Source: Sisyra terminalis (lineage: Eukaryota; Arthropoda; Insecta; Neuroptera; Sisyridae). Taken from it: 64,000 nt of DNA. The number at the start of each line of letters is the position of its first letter. Position 1 is the stretch's first letter. The notes beneath the pieces were generated by a model. The model ran no database searches. It had not been told where the DNA came from and was given only the letters and a program-made list of their open reading frames with translations. The position numbers were made by a program, and so were the translations under genes. The DNA is taken from contig OY292277.1 in the NCBI GenBank assembly GCA_958496175.1, positions 27,757,282 to 27,821,281 on the forward strand, given 5' to 3'. Of this stretch, positions 39,247 to 51,518 are shown in pieces.

Positions 39247-39286
39247 GATCCCTTCGGGGATCGCAATTTTCTTATATAAGGAGTTA
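39247..39286 (+). terminator. H4 3' processing signal, copy 3
   Basis: Stem-loop at 39,247-39,262 with TTCG loop; AAGGAGTT at about 39,278-39,285. Confidence 0.8.
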
Positions 39287-39289
39287 AAT

Positions 39290-39690
39290 TATTTATACTA
39301 ATCAGTCCCATATGAAACGTATTATTTTACAATATAAATAAATATCCCTTTTTCGATATCTTCCTTCAGTTCAATTAACTCATATAGAAACTTCAAGAGA
39401 TTCATTTAGTAGTAAATGAACGACTTCATTCATTTTTTACTAACGAAAAATTCGTATGAATATCTAATAATGCGCAAGTTCAATAAATATATATCGTTAC
39501 GAATTAGGTAGTATTGAAAATTTAAAAAACGAATGAGCTTATAATATCCATTTCATCAAATTTTTTATAAGTGATTTATAACAATGGCCCAAAAAAATAA
39601 TTTTTTTGAATTTATCATCAGATCATCTAAAAAGACTAAACTGTAAATGCTGCACTTGAAGATAACTTAGTCAAAATTGATATAGACCAC
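39290..39690. other. Spacer after H4, copy 3
   Basis: AT-rich, no gene; the hairpin near 39,400-39,440 differs by several bases from copy 1. Confidence 0.5.
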
Positions 39691-39692
39691 AA

Positions 39693-40866
39693 TCACAATA
39701 TGTCTGATTTCATATTGCCTATATTATAACATAACTTTTTTGAAAAATGATTCTTGTCTTTGCTATAATACATATTATTACAGGTTACATAAAAAGTATG
39801 CTGCGTAAAAAAGTTTTTTCTGGCTGTTAACAAAACAGAACGTCCTATCTTTGAATTCCTTTTTGTTTTTTCCAGAAGGAAGATTCGATCGTTCAGATAA
39901 AAGATGATAACATTTTCAAGTATTCGGGGATTATTTTCCACAAGAGGCCTGGGTGCCACACTTTATCAAATGCTTGTGATACATCTGGAAATGTCGCTGA
40001 GATATATGTTTTATGTTCTTGTGCGTCTCGAATTGTTTTTGAGTGCTTTGCTTTAATACCATATTGGTGATCAGGTATGGCAGATCTGTCTGATATTGTT
40101 TATTGTATTCTAGTTAGCAGCATTCTTTCGTAAAGTTTACTCAGTATTGATAACAAGCTGATTGATCAATTAGAATTAACCTGTTGTAGTGTTTTCTCAG
40201 ATTTCTGTATCATGATGACTTGAGCCACTTTCCACTGCCCTGGTATATGTGAACGTTCTATTTACGGCATTATATGTCACTGTAATATAGCTTTTTCCCT
40301 TTCTAGGGAGCTCTTTATGTAATTTTTCTGTTATTGCGTCATATCCTGGAGCTTTTTTGAATTTCATATTTTCGATAAAATATTTCATTTCTTTCGGTGA
40401 GGTGAATTTGATAGGCGTCTGATTATATCTCATATTTTGTAGAATCTTTTCAAAACCACCTGATTTTTGCTTTTAACATGCTCTAATGGAGTTGCCATCC
40501 AGCATTCTATGTGCATTGTTTTTTGTTGAGCTTTTCGAGCGCTTTCTCAATATCTACCTTTGTTTTGAGTTGCACATGAAAGTCTAAGTTTTCTTCAATA
40601 TAGCGTCGGTGCAGGTCTCAATTTGTACGGTCGTTGTCAAGTTTTGTTGACCTTGTTTCCATTTTAAGTTCTGTGAGGATTAATACGGCATGATCAGATG
40701 GCAGATCAAAATTTAATGCTATACCTAGGTACTGATTTGTTATTTTGATATTATCTTTGCAACAAAAAAGTCAATTACATCTGTGGAAAACGTTTCAAAA
40801 CTTTTTTCCACAATCACTTTGTACAGTTGTCATACTTTTGAAGTTATGAAACGGGAGCCCCAGTAG
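39693..40866 (-). pseudogene. Fossil jockey-like EN/RT piece, copy 3
   Basis: Equivalent of 3,567-4,740, with the same KKAPGYDAITEK motif in 40,197-40,433. Confidence 0.75.
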
Positions 40867-41054
40867 ATGGTTAATAATCACTATACCTTAATAAGATGTT
40901 TACTATACGCATACATAGTATGTTGTTGATTTGGTATTGATTGTTTGAAAAATATAAAACAAATCCATACTTTAACAATTAAAAAAAAAAAATATTACAG
41001 AAAAGAGTAACTTATACAAGAAAATAAGGCTCGAAAAATGTATAATTAAAAATG

Positions 41055-41152
41055 AAAAAAAAAAGTCAACGACACGCAGTGTTCCCAAGCGGTCACCCAT
41101 CCAAGTACTGACTGCGCCCTATGTTGCTTAACTTCAGTGATCAGACGAGAAC
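41055..41152 (-). rRNA. 5S rRNA gene, 3' fragment (nt 31-118) plus terminator, copy 3
   Basis: 88 bases at 41,065-41,152, preceded on the plus strand by ten A (41,055-41,064), the T-run terminator of the minus strand. The internal control region is intact. Confidence 0.93.
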
Positions 41153-41163
41153 TTTTTTTTTTT

Positions 41164-41662
41164 GTGAAAATATCGTTTATTATTTATTCTTTTTGTACAG
41201 AGCAAATACATTTTAGTTATAAATATATAGCTACTGTTATAATACATATTTGGTTTATTTTGTAGTTCCTACTTATCGTAATAAGTTCTACCTACACTTA
41301 GCAATTATTTTACATTAGTTTGTACATGTTTGGTTTTATTGTTATCAGTCGACATTGTTCATATTTGGTTATCAGTTTGTTCTTTTAAGTATTTGCAAGG
41401 AAAAGTTTGAAAAAAACCTTATGTGAATAATTGACTTTTGTACCCTTTAAGGCACATATTTGGTATATGTTTTCTATATACATATAATACATTTAAAATT
41501 AACTAAGAAAAATAAAATAAATATTCTGTTTGTACTAAGTTTAAATAAAATAAATTTGCTATTAATAGTAAGTCTTACGCTAAGTACTATATTTAGTTAA
41601 CGAGTTAATAAAATTAATGCTAATATCACTGCTATTTGCACTTTTGAGATCACTTATTTACA
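41164..41662 (-). other. 3' UTR of 5S retrotransposon, copy 3
   Basis: Same ~500-bp AT-rich segment as in copy 1. Confidence 0.8.
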
Positions 41663-44353
41663 TTATATTGGTTCATTAAATATTCTTAAGTTTTGATAAG
41701 GAAGTTTAAACTTTATTTGGAATGGTGTGTTATGTTGTCTGATTTTGGTTACGGTTCTTGTTAATTCGTTTACGTCTAGTTGATTTTCGTAAAATTTTTC
41801 GGCTAGTTGCATAATGTAGTCCCTCATCATTGGTATGTCAGCATCATCATGGAGTTGACTTATTTTTGAGAAGGAATCACCTCCGAGGATCGTTCTTAGG
41901 CATTTATTTTGGAATCGTTGCAATTTTAGGATGTTTGTCGGTGCGGCTCCACACCATGCTGGTGCTGCATATAGTATTATCGGTCGTACAATTGCTGTGT
42001 ATATTAGTTTTTTGTTTTTTAGATTTAATTTCGATCCCCTGATGAGTAGTGGATACAGTTTTGTATATATTCCATATGCTTTTTTAATACAATGTTTGAT
42101 GTGCTGTCTGTAGGTGAGTTTATTGTCCAAATGCACACCCAAATATTTGGCAGATGTTGTGGGTGTTATAGTGTTTCCTTTTACCGATATATTTTGAATG
42201 ATTTTCCCCTTGGTGAGACTTTTTGTGAAAATAACTACTTCGGTTTTCGTCGTGTTTAGGTTGATTTTCCAGAGATCGTAGTACGTTTCCAAGGCGTGTA
42301 GGTGGTATTGTATTTGTTTTGCAGCAACTATTGCGTGGAATGAGTGTGCATAAATGGCGGTATCGTCTGCAAATACTGCCAGTTTCGTTTGTGGATATAT
42401 TGGTAGGTCGTGTATATAAATGTTAAATAATGTTGGTCCCAGGACGGATCCTTGTGGAACACCGGCTTTGATTAGCTGTTTCTTGGATTTTTTGTCGTTT
42501 ACCGTTACTTTAAAGTGTCTGTTTGTTAAATATGAGTAAATGAGTTGTATTATTTCTGGATTATAGTTACATTTGATCATTTTGTAGATTAAACCATCTA
42601 TCCACACTCTATCGAAGGCTTTTTCTATGTCAAGTAGTAATAATACTGTTGTTTGATTTTTATTGAATCCTATACTGATGTCATTTATGAGTCTTGTTAT
42701 TTGTTGGACTGTGTTGTGCCTTCGTCGAAATCCAAATTGATATTCCGGAATAATTTTGTTTGTATCTTCGAAGTTGTTTAATTTTTCTAAAATTGTTTTT
42801 TCCATTACTTTACTTAGTGTAGATAGAAGGCTAATCGGTCTGTAGCTGATTGGTTCATTTCGTTTCTTCCCCTGTTTTAATATGGGTATTATATTGCTGG
42901 TTTTCCAGTGTTTGCTATAGTGTTTTAATTTGTAGGTTGCATTTATGATATGAGTAAACTGCTTTAATGCCTTTAGACTGAGATTTTTTAATATATGATT
43001 TTGGATTCCGTCCTGTCCGGGAGCCTTTTTTGATGGTAATTCCTTGATTATTTGTCTCACTTTTTTTGATTTGACACACATTTTACCCTCGGGTTGTACA
43101 CTTTGGATAAATTTCCGTACCTCTCCGCTGATGTAGTTTTGGTCTTCCGTATTGGGATGTTTGTCTATATCGTGTATTTGTTCGAATGTGGTTGCAAGTA
43201 ATTCGGCTTTATCTACGTCAGACATGGCTTCCACGTTTCCATGTTTGAGTGTTGGTATTGGATGATATTCTTTTTTCAATATTTTGGTCATATTCCATAG
43301 TGAATTGTCGTTGGGTTTTAGTTTTTCTAATTTGTTTGTCCAGGTTTCATTACGATGTCGTTTTATTTCTGTCGCTATTTTGTTATTGAGTATATTCATT
43401 TCCTGTTTGTAGTAGGCTAATCTTGTATTTTGCCACCTTCTTCTGATATGATTTCTTTCTTTTATTAAATTTTTTATTTCGGTCGGCAGTTTGTCCATTT
43501 GTCGGTATGGATTTTTGTTCGGTATTGTTGATGTGATGCAATGTTGTATAATATTGACAAATCTTTGAAGTTCTTGATCGAGTTTTTCAGCTGTACTAAT
43601 ATTGGGTGTAATTTTAATTTTTTGATTTAAGAGTAATCTGAATTTTGTCCAGTCTGCCAGTTGGTAGTTAAGCATCCTTTTAGATTGTATGTTTTTTTCT
43701 TCCCCTCCTATTTCGGTGATTATTGGTAGATGGTCCGAGTTAAGCTCGTTGTAAACATTGAGCTGGCTTATATTAGTGATGTTTTTATTAATGGCTATAT
43801 CTATTGCTGTCGGTGTTGAATTATTCATTGGAAAATGAGTTGGCTGATTTGGGAACATCACTGTACAGTTGTTGTTTATAGTATATTGATAAATGGCTCT
43901 TCCTCTTTGGTTGTTAATATGAGAGTTCCAACTGTGATGTAGAGCATTGAGATCTCCTATCAATAGGACTTTGTTGGCCACATCGAATATTTTTCGAAGT
44001 TCTTCGGTTTTTAGTTTTCTGTTTGGGCTGTTGTAGCCGGCAACTATATGTATATGACTCTTTAATTTGATGCACACATACTCTAATCCAATGTCGCCAC
44101 TTAATTCGACTTCCGTAAATGGAACTGTATTCCTAATAAGTAAGGCTACTCCGCCAGCTGCGGAGCTTCTGTCTCTTCTTACTATTGTATAATTTTTTAT
44201 TTTAATTTTGTCGGTTGCATTCAGTCTTGTTTCGTTAATTCCTATTATGTCCAATTGTTTTCTGTTTATAAATTCTATTAATTCACCTACTTTTCCCCGT
44301 ATGCCATTGGCATTCCAGCTGCATATTTTAATATTCGTTGTGTTGCGATCCAT
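41663..44353 (-). CDS. ORF2 endonuclease/RT of 5S retrotransposon, copy 3
   Basis: 896 residues from the first ATG, protein identical to the copy 1 ORF2, with all EN and RT catalytic motifs (INETRL, GDLNALHHSWN, SDHLPII, FADD). The open frame continues seven codons upstream to a TTG. Confidence 0.93.
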   Translation of the reverse strand: MDRNTTNIKICSWNANGIRGKVGELIEFINRKQLDIIGINETRLNATDKIKIKNYTIVRRDRSSAAGGVALLIRNTVPFTEVELSGDIGLEYVCIKLKSHIHIVAGYNSPNRKLKTEELRKIFDVANKVLLIGDLNALHHSWNSHINNQRGRAIYQYTINNNCTVMFPNQPTHFPMNNSTPTAIDIAINKNITNISQLNVYNELNSDHLPIITEIGGEEKNIQSKRMLNYQLADWTKFRLLLNQKIKITPNISTAEKLDQELQRFVNIIQHCITSTIPNKNPYRQMDKLPTEIKNLIKERNHIRRRWQNTRLAYYKQEMNILNNKIATEIKRHRNETWTNKLEKLKPNDNSLWNMTKILKKEYHPIPTLKHGNVEAMSDVDKAELLATTFEQIHDIDKHPNTEDQNYISGEVRKFIQSVQPEGKMCVKSKKVRQIIKELPSKKAPGQDGIQNHILKNLSLKALKQFTHIINATYKLKHYSKHWKTSNIIPILKQGKKRNEPISYRPISLLSTLSKVMEKTILEKLNNFEDTNKIIPEYQFGFRRRHNTVQQITRLINDISIGFNKNQTTVLLLLDIEKAFDRVWIDGLIYKMIKCNYNPEIIQLIYSYLTNRHFKVTVNDKKSKKQLIKAGVPQGSVLGPTLFNIYIHDLPIYPQTKLAVFADDTAIYAHSFHAIVAAKQIQYHLHALETYYDLWKINLNTTKTEVVIFTKSLTKGKIIQNISVKGNTITPTTSAKYLGVHLDNKLTYRQHIKHCIKKAYGIYTKLYPLLIRGSKLNLKNKKLIYTAIVRPIILYAAPAWCGAAPTNILKLQRFQNKCLRTILGGDSFSKISQLHDDADIPMMRDYIMQLAEKFYENQLDVNELTRTVTKIRQHNTPFQIKFKLPYQNLRIFNEPI

Positions 44354-44363
44354 TATATATTGA

Positions 44364-45665
44364 TTAATTGTCAAGCTGCTTACAGAAGTTAAAGAATTCG
44401 AAAAATTTTTCCGATTCTGATTTGCAATTTTTGATATTATTTCTTAGTTCTTTAACTGCTTTTATCATTTTACTTATATTTAGAACTTTTTCTAATTCAT
44501 TGACCTCCTTTTGAAATTCAAATATATCGCTAGTTGTATTATTTGACGATTCCTTTTGTTTCCACGCATTTGGTTTTTCGGGAATAATATTTTGTTGTAC
44601 TGCTGTTTTGGGTGTCGGTAGCGGTGGGAATTCATTCTGGTTGAACTGTCTCAGTCTTGTTGTAGGTTTTTTGGCTGATGTCCTTCGTGTCTCAATTTCT
44701 TCCTTTTTTTTAATGTAAGCTTCGCAAATTGTGGCGTTTGCCGGGTGTGCTCCTCCACAATTCGCGCACCTTGCTGGTGTTGTTAGCGGTTTTGTGCATT
44801 CCCTCGTTAAATGAGGATTTGCACATTTAAGGCACATGGGGTCAGCAAAGCAATTGCTAGTTGCGTGGCCCCACTCTTGGCATCTGTGGCATTGGGCTAT
44901 AATTCGTTTCTTTTTATAATAGTCCCATCTTATACGGGTTTGGAGGACGTCTTTAATTTGGGTTTGAAGGAGTTTTAGCGACAGACCGTTGACTGTCACC
45001 ATGTAGATACTCCGGTCTACCCCTTTCATTTTTCTGACGTTTTCTATTTTAACGCCCTTGCCTTCCAATCCCTCTTTAACTTCTTTTTCGTCAATTTCTT
45101 GGTGTAGTCCGTAGATGACATATGTTTTGTATTTATTATTCTTGTCGGTGTATGTGTGGAATGGGATTTTTTGCGCTACCCAGTTTTCTTTTAGTAGCAC
45201 AAAGTCAGAATTGGTGTTTACGTGTATGATTATATTGTTTTTCTTGTATGTGATTCTGAAATCACTTTTCACTATATTTTTAATATTGTTGATAAATTTT
45301 TTGTGTTCATCCACCATCCCATGAATAACGAATGGGGGAGGTTTTTTTGTTTCACTGAGTTTATTTACACTGTTTTTGATTTCACTTTGTTTGTTTTGAA
45401 CTTCTGAATCAGATTCTGCTTCACTTTCATCACTTAAAACGGCATATTTGTTGTGTGTTGATATCGTTGGTCCACTGCAACTGTCGGTGGACATCGTCCT
45501 CCTCTTAATACTCCTGGTAGACTCCATTCCGTGTGAAGACTCCTTTTGTTTTCTTTTGCTGTTTTTTTTGCTTATTATTTTAAAGTTGTCATTTTCAACT
45601 GCGGTGGAGTCATTACTCAGCGCTTGCTGAGTAATGTTTTTTAGGTTAGGTATAGTTGTATCCAC
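44364..45665 (-). CDS. ORF1 gag-like protein of 5S retrotransposon, copy 3
   Basis: 433-codon open frame with three CCHC knuckles. One residue differs from copy 1 (AYIKKKEE against AYIKRKEE). It begins with GTG; the first in-frame ATG is 46 codons downstream (45,525-45,527). Confidence 0.9.
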   Translation of the reverse strand: MDTTIPNLKNITQQALSNDSTAVENDNFKIISKKNSKRKQKESSHGMESTRSIKRRTMSTDSCSGPTISTHNKYAVLSDESEAESDSEVQNKQSEIKNSVNKLSETKKPPPFVIHGMVDEHKKFINNIKNIVKSDFRITYKKNNIIIHVNTNSDFVLLKENWVAQKIPFHTYTDKNNKYKTYVIYGLHQEIDEKEVKEGLEGKGVKIENVRKMKGVDRSIYMVTVNGLSLKLLQTQIKDVLQTRIRWDYYKKKRIIAQCHRCQEWGHATSNCFADPMCLKCANPHLTRECTKPLTTPARCANCGGAHPANATICEAYIKKKEEIETRRTSAKKPTTRLRQFNQNEFPPLPTPKTAVQQNIIPEKPNAWKQKESSNNTTSDIFEFQKEVNELEKVLNISKMIKAVKELRNNIKNCKSESEKFFEFFNFCKQLDN

Positions 45666-45821
45666 TTTTTTATTAGTTTCAACTATTTATAAAGTTAGTT
45701 TTACGATACTGGGTCTAATGTTATTGATTAATATTTATTTGGATATTTTTGATTTAATATAATAACGTAATTGTGGATTTTTAGTCAGATGTCAATTTAA
45801 ACGGACGAGATGCGGTATGTT

Positions 45822-45859
45822 CAACATGGTATATTCGGACGAGAACTATCAGACGAGCG
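45822..45859 (-). repeat. Scrambled 5S micro-fragments at element 5' junction
   Basis: On the minus strand, pieces matching 5S nt 34-43 (CTCGTCTGAT), nt 30-42 (AGTTCTCGTCCGA, one mismatch) and nt 11-23 (ATACCATGTTGAA) follow each other without intact gene structure. Confidence 0.75.
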
Positions 45860-45902
45860 ATCGGACGAGAACTGGCGTTTTCAACATGGTATGGACGTTG
45901 AC
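45860..45902 (-). rRNA. Second 5S rRNA 5' fragment (nt 1-43), copy 3
   Basis: Matches 5S nt 1-43 with two changes (AAAACGCC for AAAACACC; CGTCCGAT for CGTCTGAT). It is preceded by a copy of the 5S 5' flank (ATTTCTTC at 45,903-45,910). It is a partial tandem duplicate of 45,913-45,957. Confidence 0.85.
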
Positions 45903-45912
45903 GAAGAAATTA

Positions 45913-45957
45913 TGATCAGACGAGAACTGGTGTTTTCAACATGGTATGGACGTTGAC
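45913..45957 (-). rRNA. 5S rRNA gene, 5' fragment (nt 1-45), copy 3
   Basis: The original 5S start with its native flank (AAAAATTTCTTC upstream on the minus strand). It breaks after GTCTGATCA, two bases further than copy 2. Confidence 0.92.
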
Positions 45958-45959
45958 GA

Positions 45960-47340
45960 AGAAATTTTTGTAAGTAAACTTTATCAACTGTACTTGTGTG
46001 TTGTTCTCACTTTTAAATACAAGATAAGTGGGGTTTCTATTTATAAAACACTAGAGTACCCGGTGAACTTCGTTCCATCAAAAATTGAATTGCAAAAATT
46101 AATTGATATCGATAATATTGCCACATTTATAATTATTAATATGGTTATAATTAAATACACATAGGTACTTACCATATGCTTGACAGCTGAACCCGGCAGA
46201 CATTGTCCTGTCAGGCTATTATTGTGATTGGTTGTAAATAAAGAAATTGAATTTAGAAAAACAGATCTTGTGAATTATTATAATCACCTACCTTATCAAC
46301 CCACAGCGTCCCTTGCTATACCAATTATGCATTCAAAAGAGATATATTTTTCTGAAATTATTCAATGCAATATTTAAAATAATGTAAGATAAGTCGATTG
46401 ATATATTATATTTTTCTATATTTGAATTAAAAATCAGTTTCATTACATAGATATAAATGGGTAAATAAAATATACAGTAATTTTTGTATTAATATAATGT
46501 TTAGGACGTTGCTATTTAGGATTGTATATACATAATTAATGGCAACAATCTACTTCTATATGGCAAATGTTTTCGAACATGTGACTCAATCTGTTAATTC
46601 GGTTAAACGGTTAATTAAAACAATATGTAATATACATTTTGTATAAGTGACCGAATGTTTAAATATATAGTATCGATGTATAAATAATCAATTTAACATT
46701 TTATTTGAAAACCAGTAATTTTCCGTGAAATATTCAGAACCCAACACTGACACAACTAATAAATGGCTAAAATTAGTTATTGAGTAAAATCGAAATGACA
46801 GATTAAACTAATGACATTGTAGTTCAAATTTGAGCCAATAATTATTATATTTGTACTCCACTTACATGGATGTATTTAAAACTTTATCCTTGTCTTTGTC
46901 GCAACACATACGTTTCTTATAATGTATTTTGATATGAAAAGTAATTTGTGTTTATAATTGTATCATATTTTAGTACTCACAAACCTTATAACTGTTGTGC
47001 TCGTTCAGGTACTACCGGAAGAGTATACGGCAGCGGATTAAAAACATCTTTTTAATTATACCAACGAAGTATAACTTCTTACGGGTGTACATAAGGACAT
47101 GCAAAGTTTCTTTTTAATATTATAGATACTAAATTTTTAATATTTTTCGCATAAATCTATGTTGGCTGTTATTATAATTCAACTGCAGTTTATAGGCAGT
47201 TATTATCAGGATGTATGGGGGGCTGTGTATGCGTCTGATTCAGCTTTTGGTTGCTATTTAAATATTATTTTTAATAATATATAAAATTCTTACGTCTGTT
47301 TGTATATGTTAATTTTGATCCCAATTTCAGAGTAAATATT
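45960..47340. other. Non-coding spacer upstream of 5S, copy 3
   Basis: Equivalent of 9,760-11,160, including the repeat end with GAACCCGGCAGACATTGTCC near 46,190. No gene. Confidence 0.5.
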
Positions 47341-47700
47341 TGTTTCAAGAGACCCTTATTCCAAACTTAATATTTTAAAAACTTTGGCCTGTCTCTTTGT
47401 GTGTCTCCTTTTAATTAAAGAACGAAACAACCGAAATTAATAAAATTTGGTATTAAGATACAACACAACTACCCACTCAGAACAGGCTATTTACTATTAC
47501 TTAAAAATAATAAAGGAAGCTATCTAATATGTAAAAACTGAGGGATACAAAAAATAATACTTTAGACAGGCGAGTAATGTATCGTTGCAAAGGTATTTTG
47601 TAGTTAGAAAATAATTTGTATTCATCTTTTTAGTTGAACTAATAACTAGCACAGTAAAACAAATTTAAAGTACAACAAATCGTTTTTATGAAATATAAAC
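47340..47700 (-). repeat. Interspersed repeat family B, in unit copy 3
   Basis: Equivalent of 11,160-11,520. Confidence 0.5.
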
Positions 47701-47714
47701 ATTTTTATATACAA

Positions 47715-48150
47715 ACAAACATAAGATGATGTCGGCTATGTATGTAGTTACTCTGCCACATATCTCGGAATCATCTTCGCCAAGTGCCTCACCTGAACTA
47801 AACAAATGACTGCTACGTGCAACAAAGCTGCTTGGATGTGTGTTTTGATTGATTTGAAGGCTTTCTTCAACAACCCAAAATGTACCCCAATCCACTAAGA
47901 AACGAGCCTTCAATGCCATCATCAGAAGCTACTGTACTTATGGCATTCCTAACTGAGGCTCCGCCACCTCAAACAAGATCCAAAAACTTAACGGCACAAA
48001 TATGCAGCTACTACGTTCCACCTTAAACTTTCCCTGATTTCTTCGTAATAGACAAATCCTCCTGTAGACTAAATTTCCCTTCTTTTCAGTTCGATTGTTT
48101 GCAACAACCCTGTGGCGGTTCAGATATAATACTTTCATAATAGTCCCAGC
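47715..48150 (+). pseudogene. Eroded jockey-type RT C-terminal fragment, copy 3
   Basis: Same as 11,530-11,960; the minus-strand 66- and 78-codon frames are antisense shadows. Confidence 0.5.
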
Positions 48151-50118
48151 ATCAGTTTTCTGGCAAAAGTGACGTTTTTGTATGTGACGATTAGTTTATT
48201 TCAAAAAGCTATTTGCCTTTAGTAACAATGTTTAACTCTCAACTGGACAAACACTTAATTGTCTTTGGATGGAAATTAGTTACCGTTGATACGTCAACTA
48301 AAATTTTAATATCTACTACTTATACCAAATAGGCGATTTTTAATTTCTGTTCGTTTTTCAACAATGAAAGTTTTTAAATTCTATTTGTTTATGAACCAAT
48401 GATTGTGACCTGGAGTAATTATGCTGAATAGCATTAAGGGAACAATTTTTTGTCATATATTTCATTATCAACTTAAATCCATAAATTATCCATGCTAACT
48501 TTACTTCGGCATTTAGAACAATTTGAAATTAATGGTGATAATTACTTGTTGAAAGTTGCTAAAAGTAATACAAATTATGTTTTTAAGCAAAATGATCAAG
48601 TAAAATAAATCATTATTTATTTTGTCACAATTTAGTTTTTTTTCCTGTCCCTAATAACCAATAACCTTAATTTGTACCAAAAGAGCAACCATAATTACGA
48701 CAACTATTATCAATATCAACAACTGGAAACATTTTCATAAATATTGCAAGGGTTTCTTTTAATTCAATTTAAAAAATAAATAAATAACATTGTTTCCGAA
48801 ATAATTATGTACTTAAATAAAATTTAATAAATACCTTGATTTTAGTCGTTCCCTCCGCCAACAATTACCTACACTCACACTAATACAATTAAATGCACTA
48901 TAAACAATAACCTGACCAACGGGTAAATTTTTCCTCACTAAAGCTTACCTAACATTTCAAATCCTTTTTTCAATGAATGAACTTTCTTTTTTCTGTAACC
49001 TTCCTTTTATCCCCACTTTTCTTCCTTATCGCACCATGCACCCAAATCCTAGAAAGCTGCCGAAGATTTCGGGGGTGATACAAAGGTTACAAATTTCATT
49101 TCATAAAAATATTGAGTATTCTATTTAAATTATAATATATTTGTCTTTAAATGGTAAATTTATAATATCAATAGCTAAAGGACAATTGAATCTGAAATTT
49201 TAAAAATTCAATCGATATTTCATTGGGAAACGGATGTTGATAAAGTTTTTTATTTTCTATTCAGAATTAATCATTTAATCTCTAATAATCTTTTTTTCAG
49301 TTATCATTTAATGTATTAAAAAATTTTAATAAAATAATTTGAATAATTATTAACCAAAAAGTGTATTGCATTTATTGCAAAACTAATCTAATTCGCGATG
49401 GCGTAGCATAATCGTATAAATCAACATCTATATAAATTTGTGCGTATGTTATTTTTCATCATTTACGATATGCCTTTTTTGCTTTGTAAAGTTGCATGTC
49501 TTTGCCAATTCTCATAGGCGCACGACAAAAAAGAATTTTTGAAAATTCTTCCTCTAAAATGTGTTGTTTTAAACGTATAAAATATTATATTCTTTTAAAA
49601 AAGCTCTATTATATGCATGCCAATAAAAGTGAGATGTTCATAAATTAAAGATGTTATGGATATCCAATCGGAGGCGAAAGAACATAGAAATAGAAATTTG
49701 TCAATTATTACTTTTTATAGTGTATCATGAGGCGAATAAATAGGTCGACACTTAAAAAAAGGTATAAAGTTTAAGAGAATATTAGAAATTTCACCAAAAG
49801 TTCAAAATAAAAAATGTAGAAAATTTTTAACTTACTCTTGGGTCAGAATATGCCTTGATTTAAACTTAACAAATATAAAATATTATTGATTTGATACTCA
49901 TAAGTTATGAGTGTAGAAAATTTTTAATATGATTAAATCATAAATAAAATATTAAATTAGTTGGTTTGAAAGATAATTATAATTAAGAAATTAAAAATCA
50001 ATAAATAATTTGACATTATATAAAATAATGAAAATGTGATAAGGCTGTCCAGTTCATAGATTCGTAAGATATGTAAGTGAGTATGCGCGACTTACACAAT
50101 ATTTAGATCAATATTTCC
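48150..50118. other. Distal spacer of unit copy 3
   Basis: Non-coding, AT-rich, with the ~300-bp segment (about 49,610-50,000) absent from copy 1. Homology to copy 2 ends at about 50,118. Confidence 0.5.
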
Positions 50119-50239
50119 TCCAATATTTTTCTATTTTGTGTTTGAGCCTGTTTGCGTTCCAACTACAAACTCTAAGCCTATGGCTATGGTTGTTCTAGGT
50201 TCCTACTGAAGCTTAAGAATGCTTCAAACTTTTCAAATG

Positions 50240-51515
50240 TAGAGGTACATCTTATGCCAAATACCAAAGAGGCGGTTTTTAATTTTTGTTTCTTTCTCAA
50301 CAATCAAACTTTTTAAAATCTAATTTTAATGAACCAAGGTTGTGACCTGGAGAAATTATATATTCTGCTGAAAAGCGTTAAGGGAGCAATTTTTTGTCAT
50401 TTATTTAAATATTAATTTAAATATAAAATCTTCCATCCTAACTTTTCTTCGGTATTTAGAACAATTTGAAAAATAGTTATTGTTATTGAAAATAAATTCG
50501 AATTTACTTCCACGCTTTTTATCAACAATTTTGTATGCACAACGTCCAAATGTGCGAAATCGAATTGTTTTTTAAGAAGGTCATAATTTTTTCCGTTTTA
50601 CATTGAATTTTCCAATTTAAATGCATATTTGTGTCGATGAAATTTGGAAAGTGTTTTTCTTATATAATGCAAATATATAATAAGAAAAGGTTTTTTTGAT
50701 AATTCCTCCTCTAAAAGAATAAATAACAAAGTTTGTACGGCATAACGTCTAATAAACAATCGAAATTTCAAATTTCATAGTCACAGTGTTGTTATAAATG
50801 AAACGTAATTACTTACTTAAAACAAAGTTGGTTTATTATAATATTAGAAATAAAACCTTTGAGTCTGATTAAAAATGTATACTCTGATAGATATATCTGA
50901 AAATGGTTAAGTTTATAAGTGGGGATTAAGGTTTTTGGCTTTCACATATTGTAAACCTAAAAATTCGAAATACGTATTCACAAATAAATACATTAGTGAG
51001 TGAATATCGAGTAGCGAGAAATTCGGCGAAATAAAAGAAAATGGTTTAATTATATAGTTGAAATTCAGATATTTTAAAAATAAATGTAAATATACATAAT
51101 GATTATACTTTATTATGGAGAAACTGGGTTTCGTGTAATTGTCCAAATTTCAATTTCGCTGTAGTGTTGTACATTTCAGTGGGATAATAGTTTTGGGAAA
51201 AAGGTTCATTTGGGAATCGAAACAGTGTGATGAGATTCATACTTATATTCTAAATCTAGACCCTTAACTTCTGTTATTTTAACGGAGGAGTATTTTGAAA
51301 ACTTTTGACTGTTTTAAGTCATAATTAAGACCAACTTTATTGAACTTGACAATGTTTTTTATTTATGTATAGATGCTGATTGATTTACGGATTATTTGGT
51401 TCACGGTAGGTATACGCAATTGAACATACTCTTTTCAGATATTTATAAATATTTTTTGAAAATTAATTGATCATTATCAACAATTATTTTATTCTAAGCA
51501 ACAGTTTATTAAATG
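50240..51515 (+). repeat. Repeat family A body, truncated
   Basis: Similar to 14,440-15,600 and 22,000-22,700 (for example ACCAAAGAGGCGGTTTTTAA, GATGCTGATTGATTTACGG, GGTTCACGGTAGGTATACGC). It stops near 51,515, where another element begins. The 77-codon frame at 50,913-51,146 is not a gene. Confidence 0.55.
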
Positions 51516-51518
51516 GAC

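Larger units (their letters stand above)
41153..45821 (-). mobile_element. Full-length jockey-like retrotransposon in 5S rRNA gene, copy 3
   Basis: Nearly identical to the copy at 5,028-9,719 but with an 11-nt poly(A) (plus T-run 41,153-41,163) and a different, scrambled 5' junction. The 5' limit is placed near 45,821, where the shared CATACCGCATCTCGTCC ends. A 9-base stretch (AGGCACTTC on the minus strand) present in copy 1 is missing here next to the 5' UTR. Confidence 0.9.
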
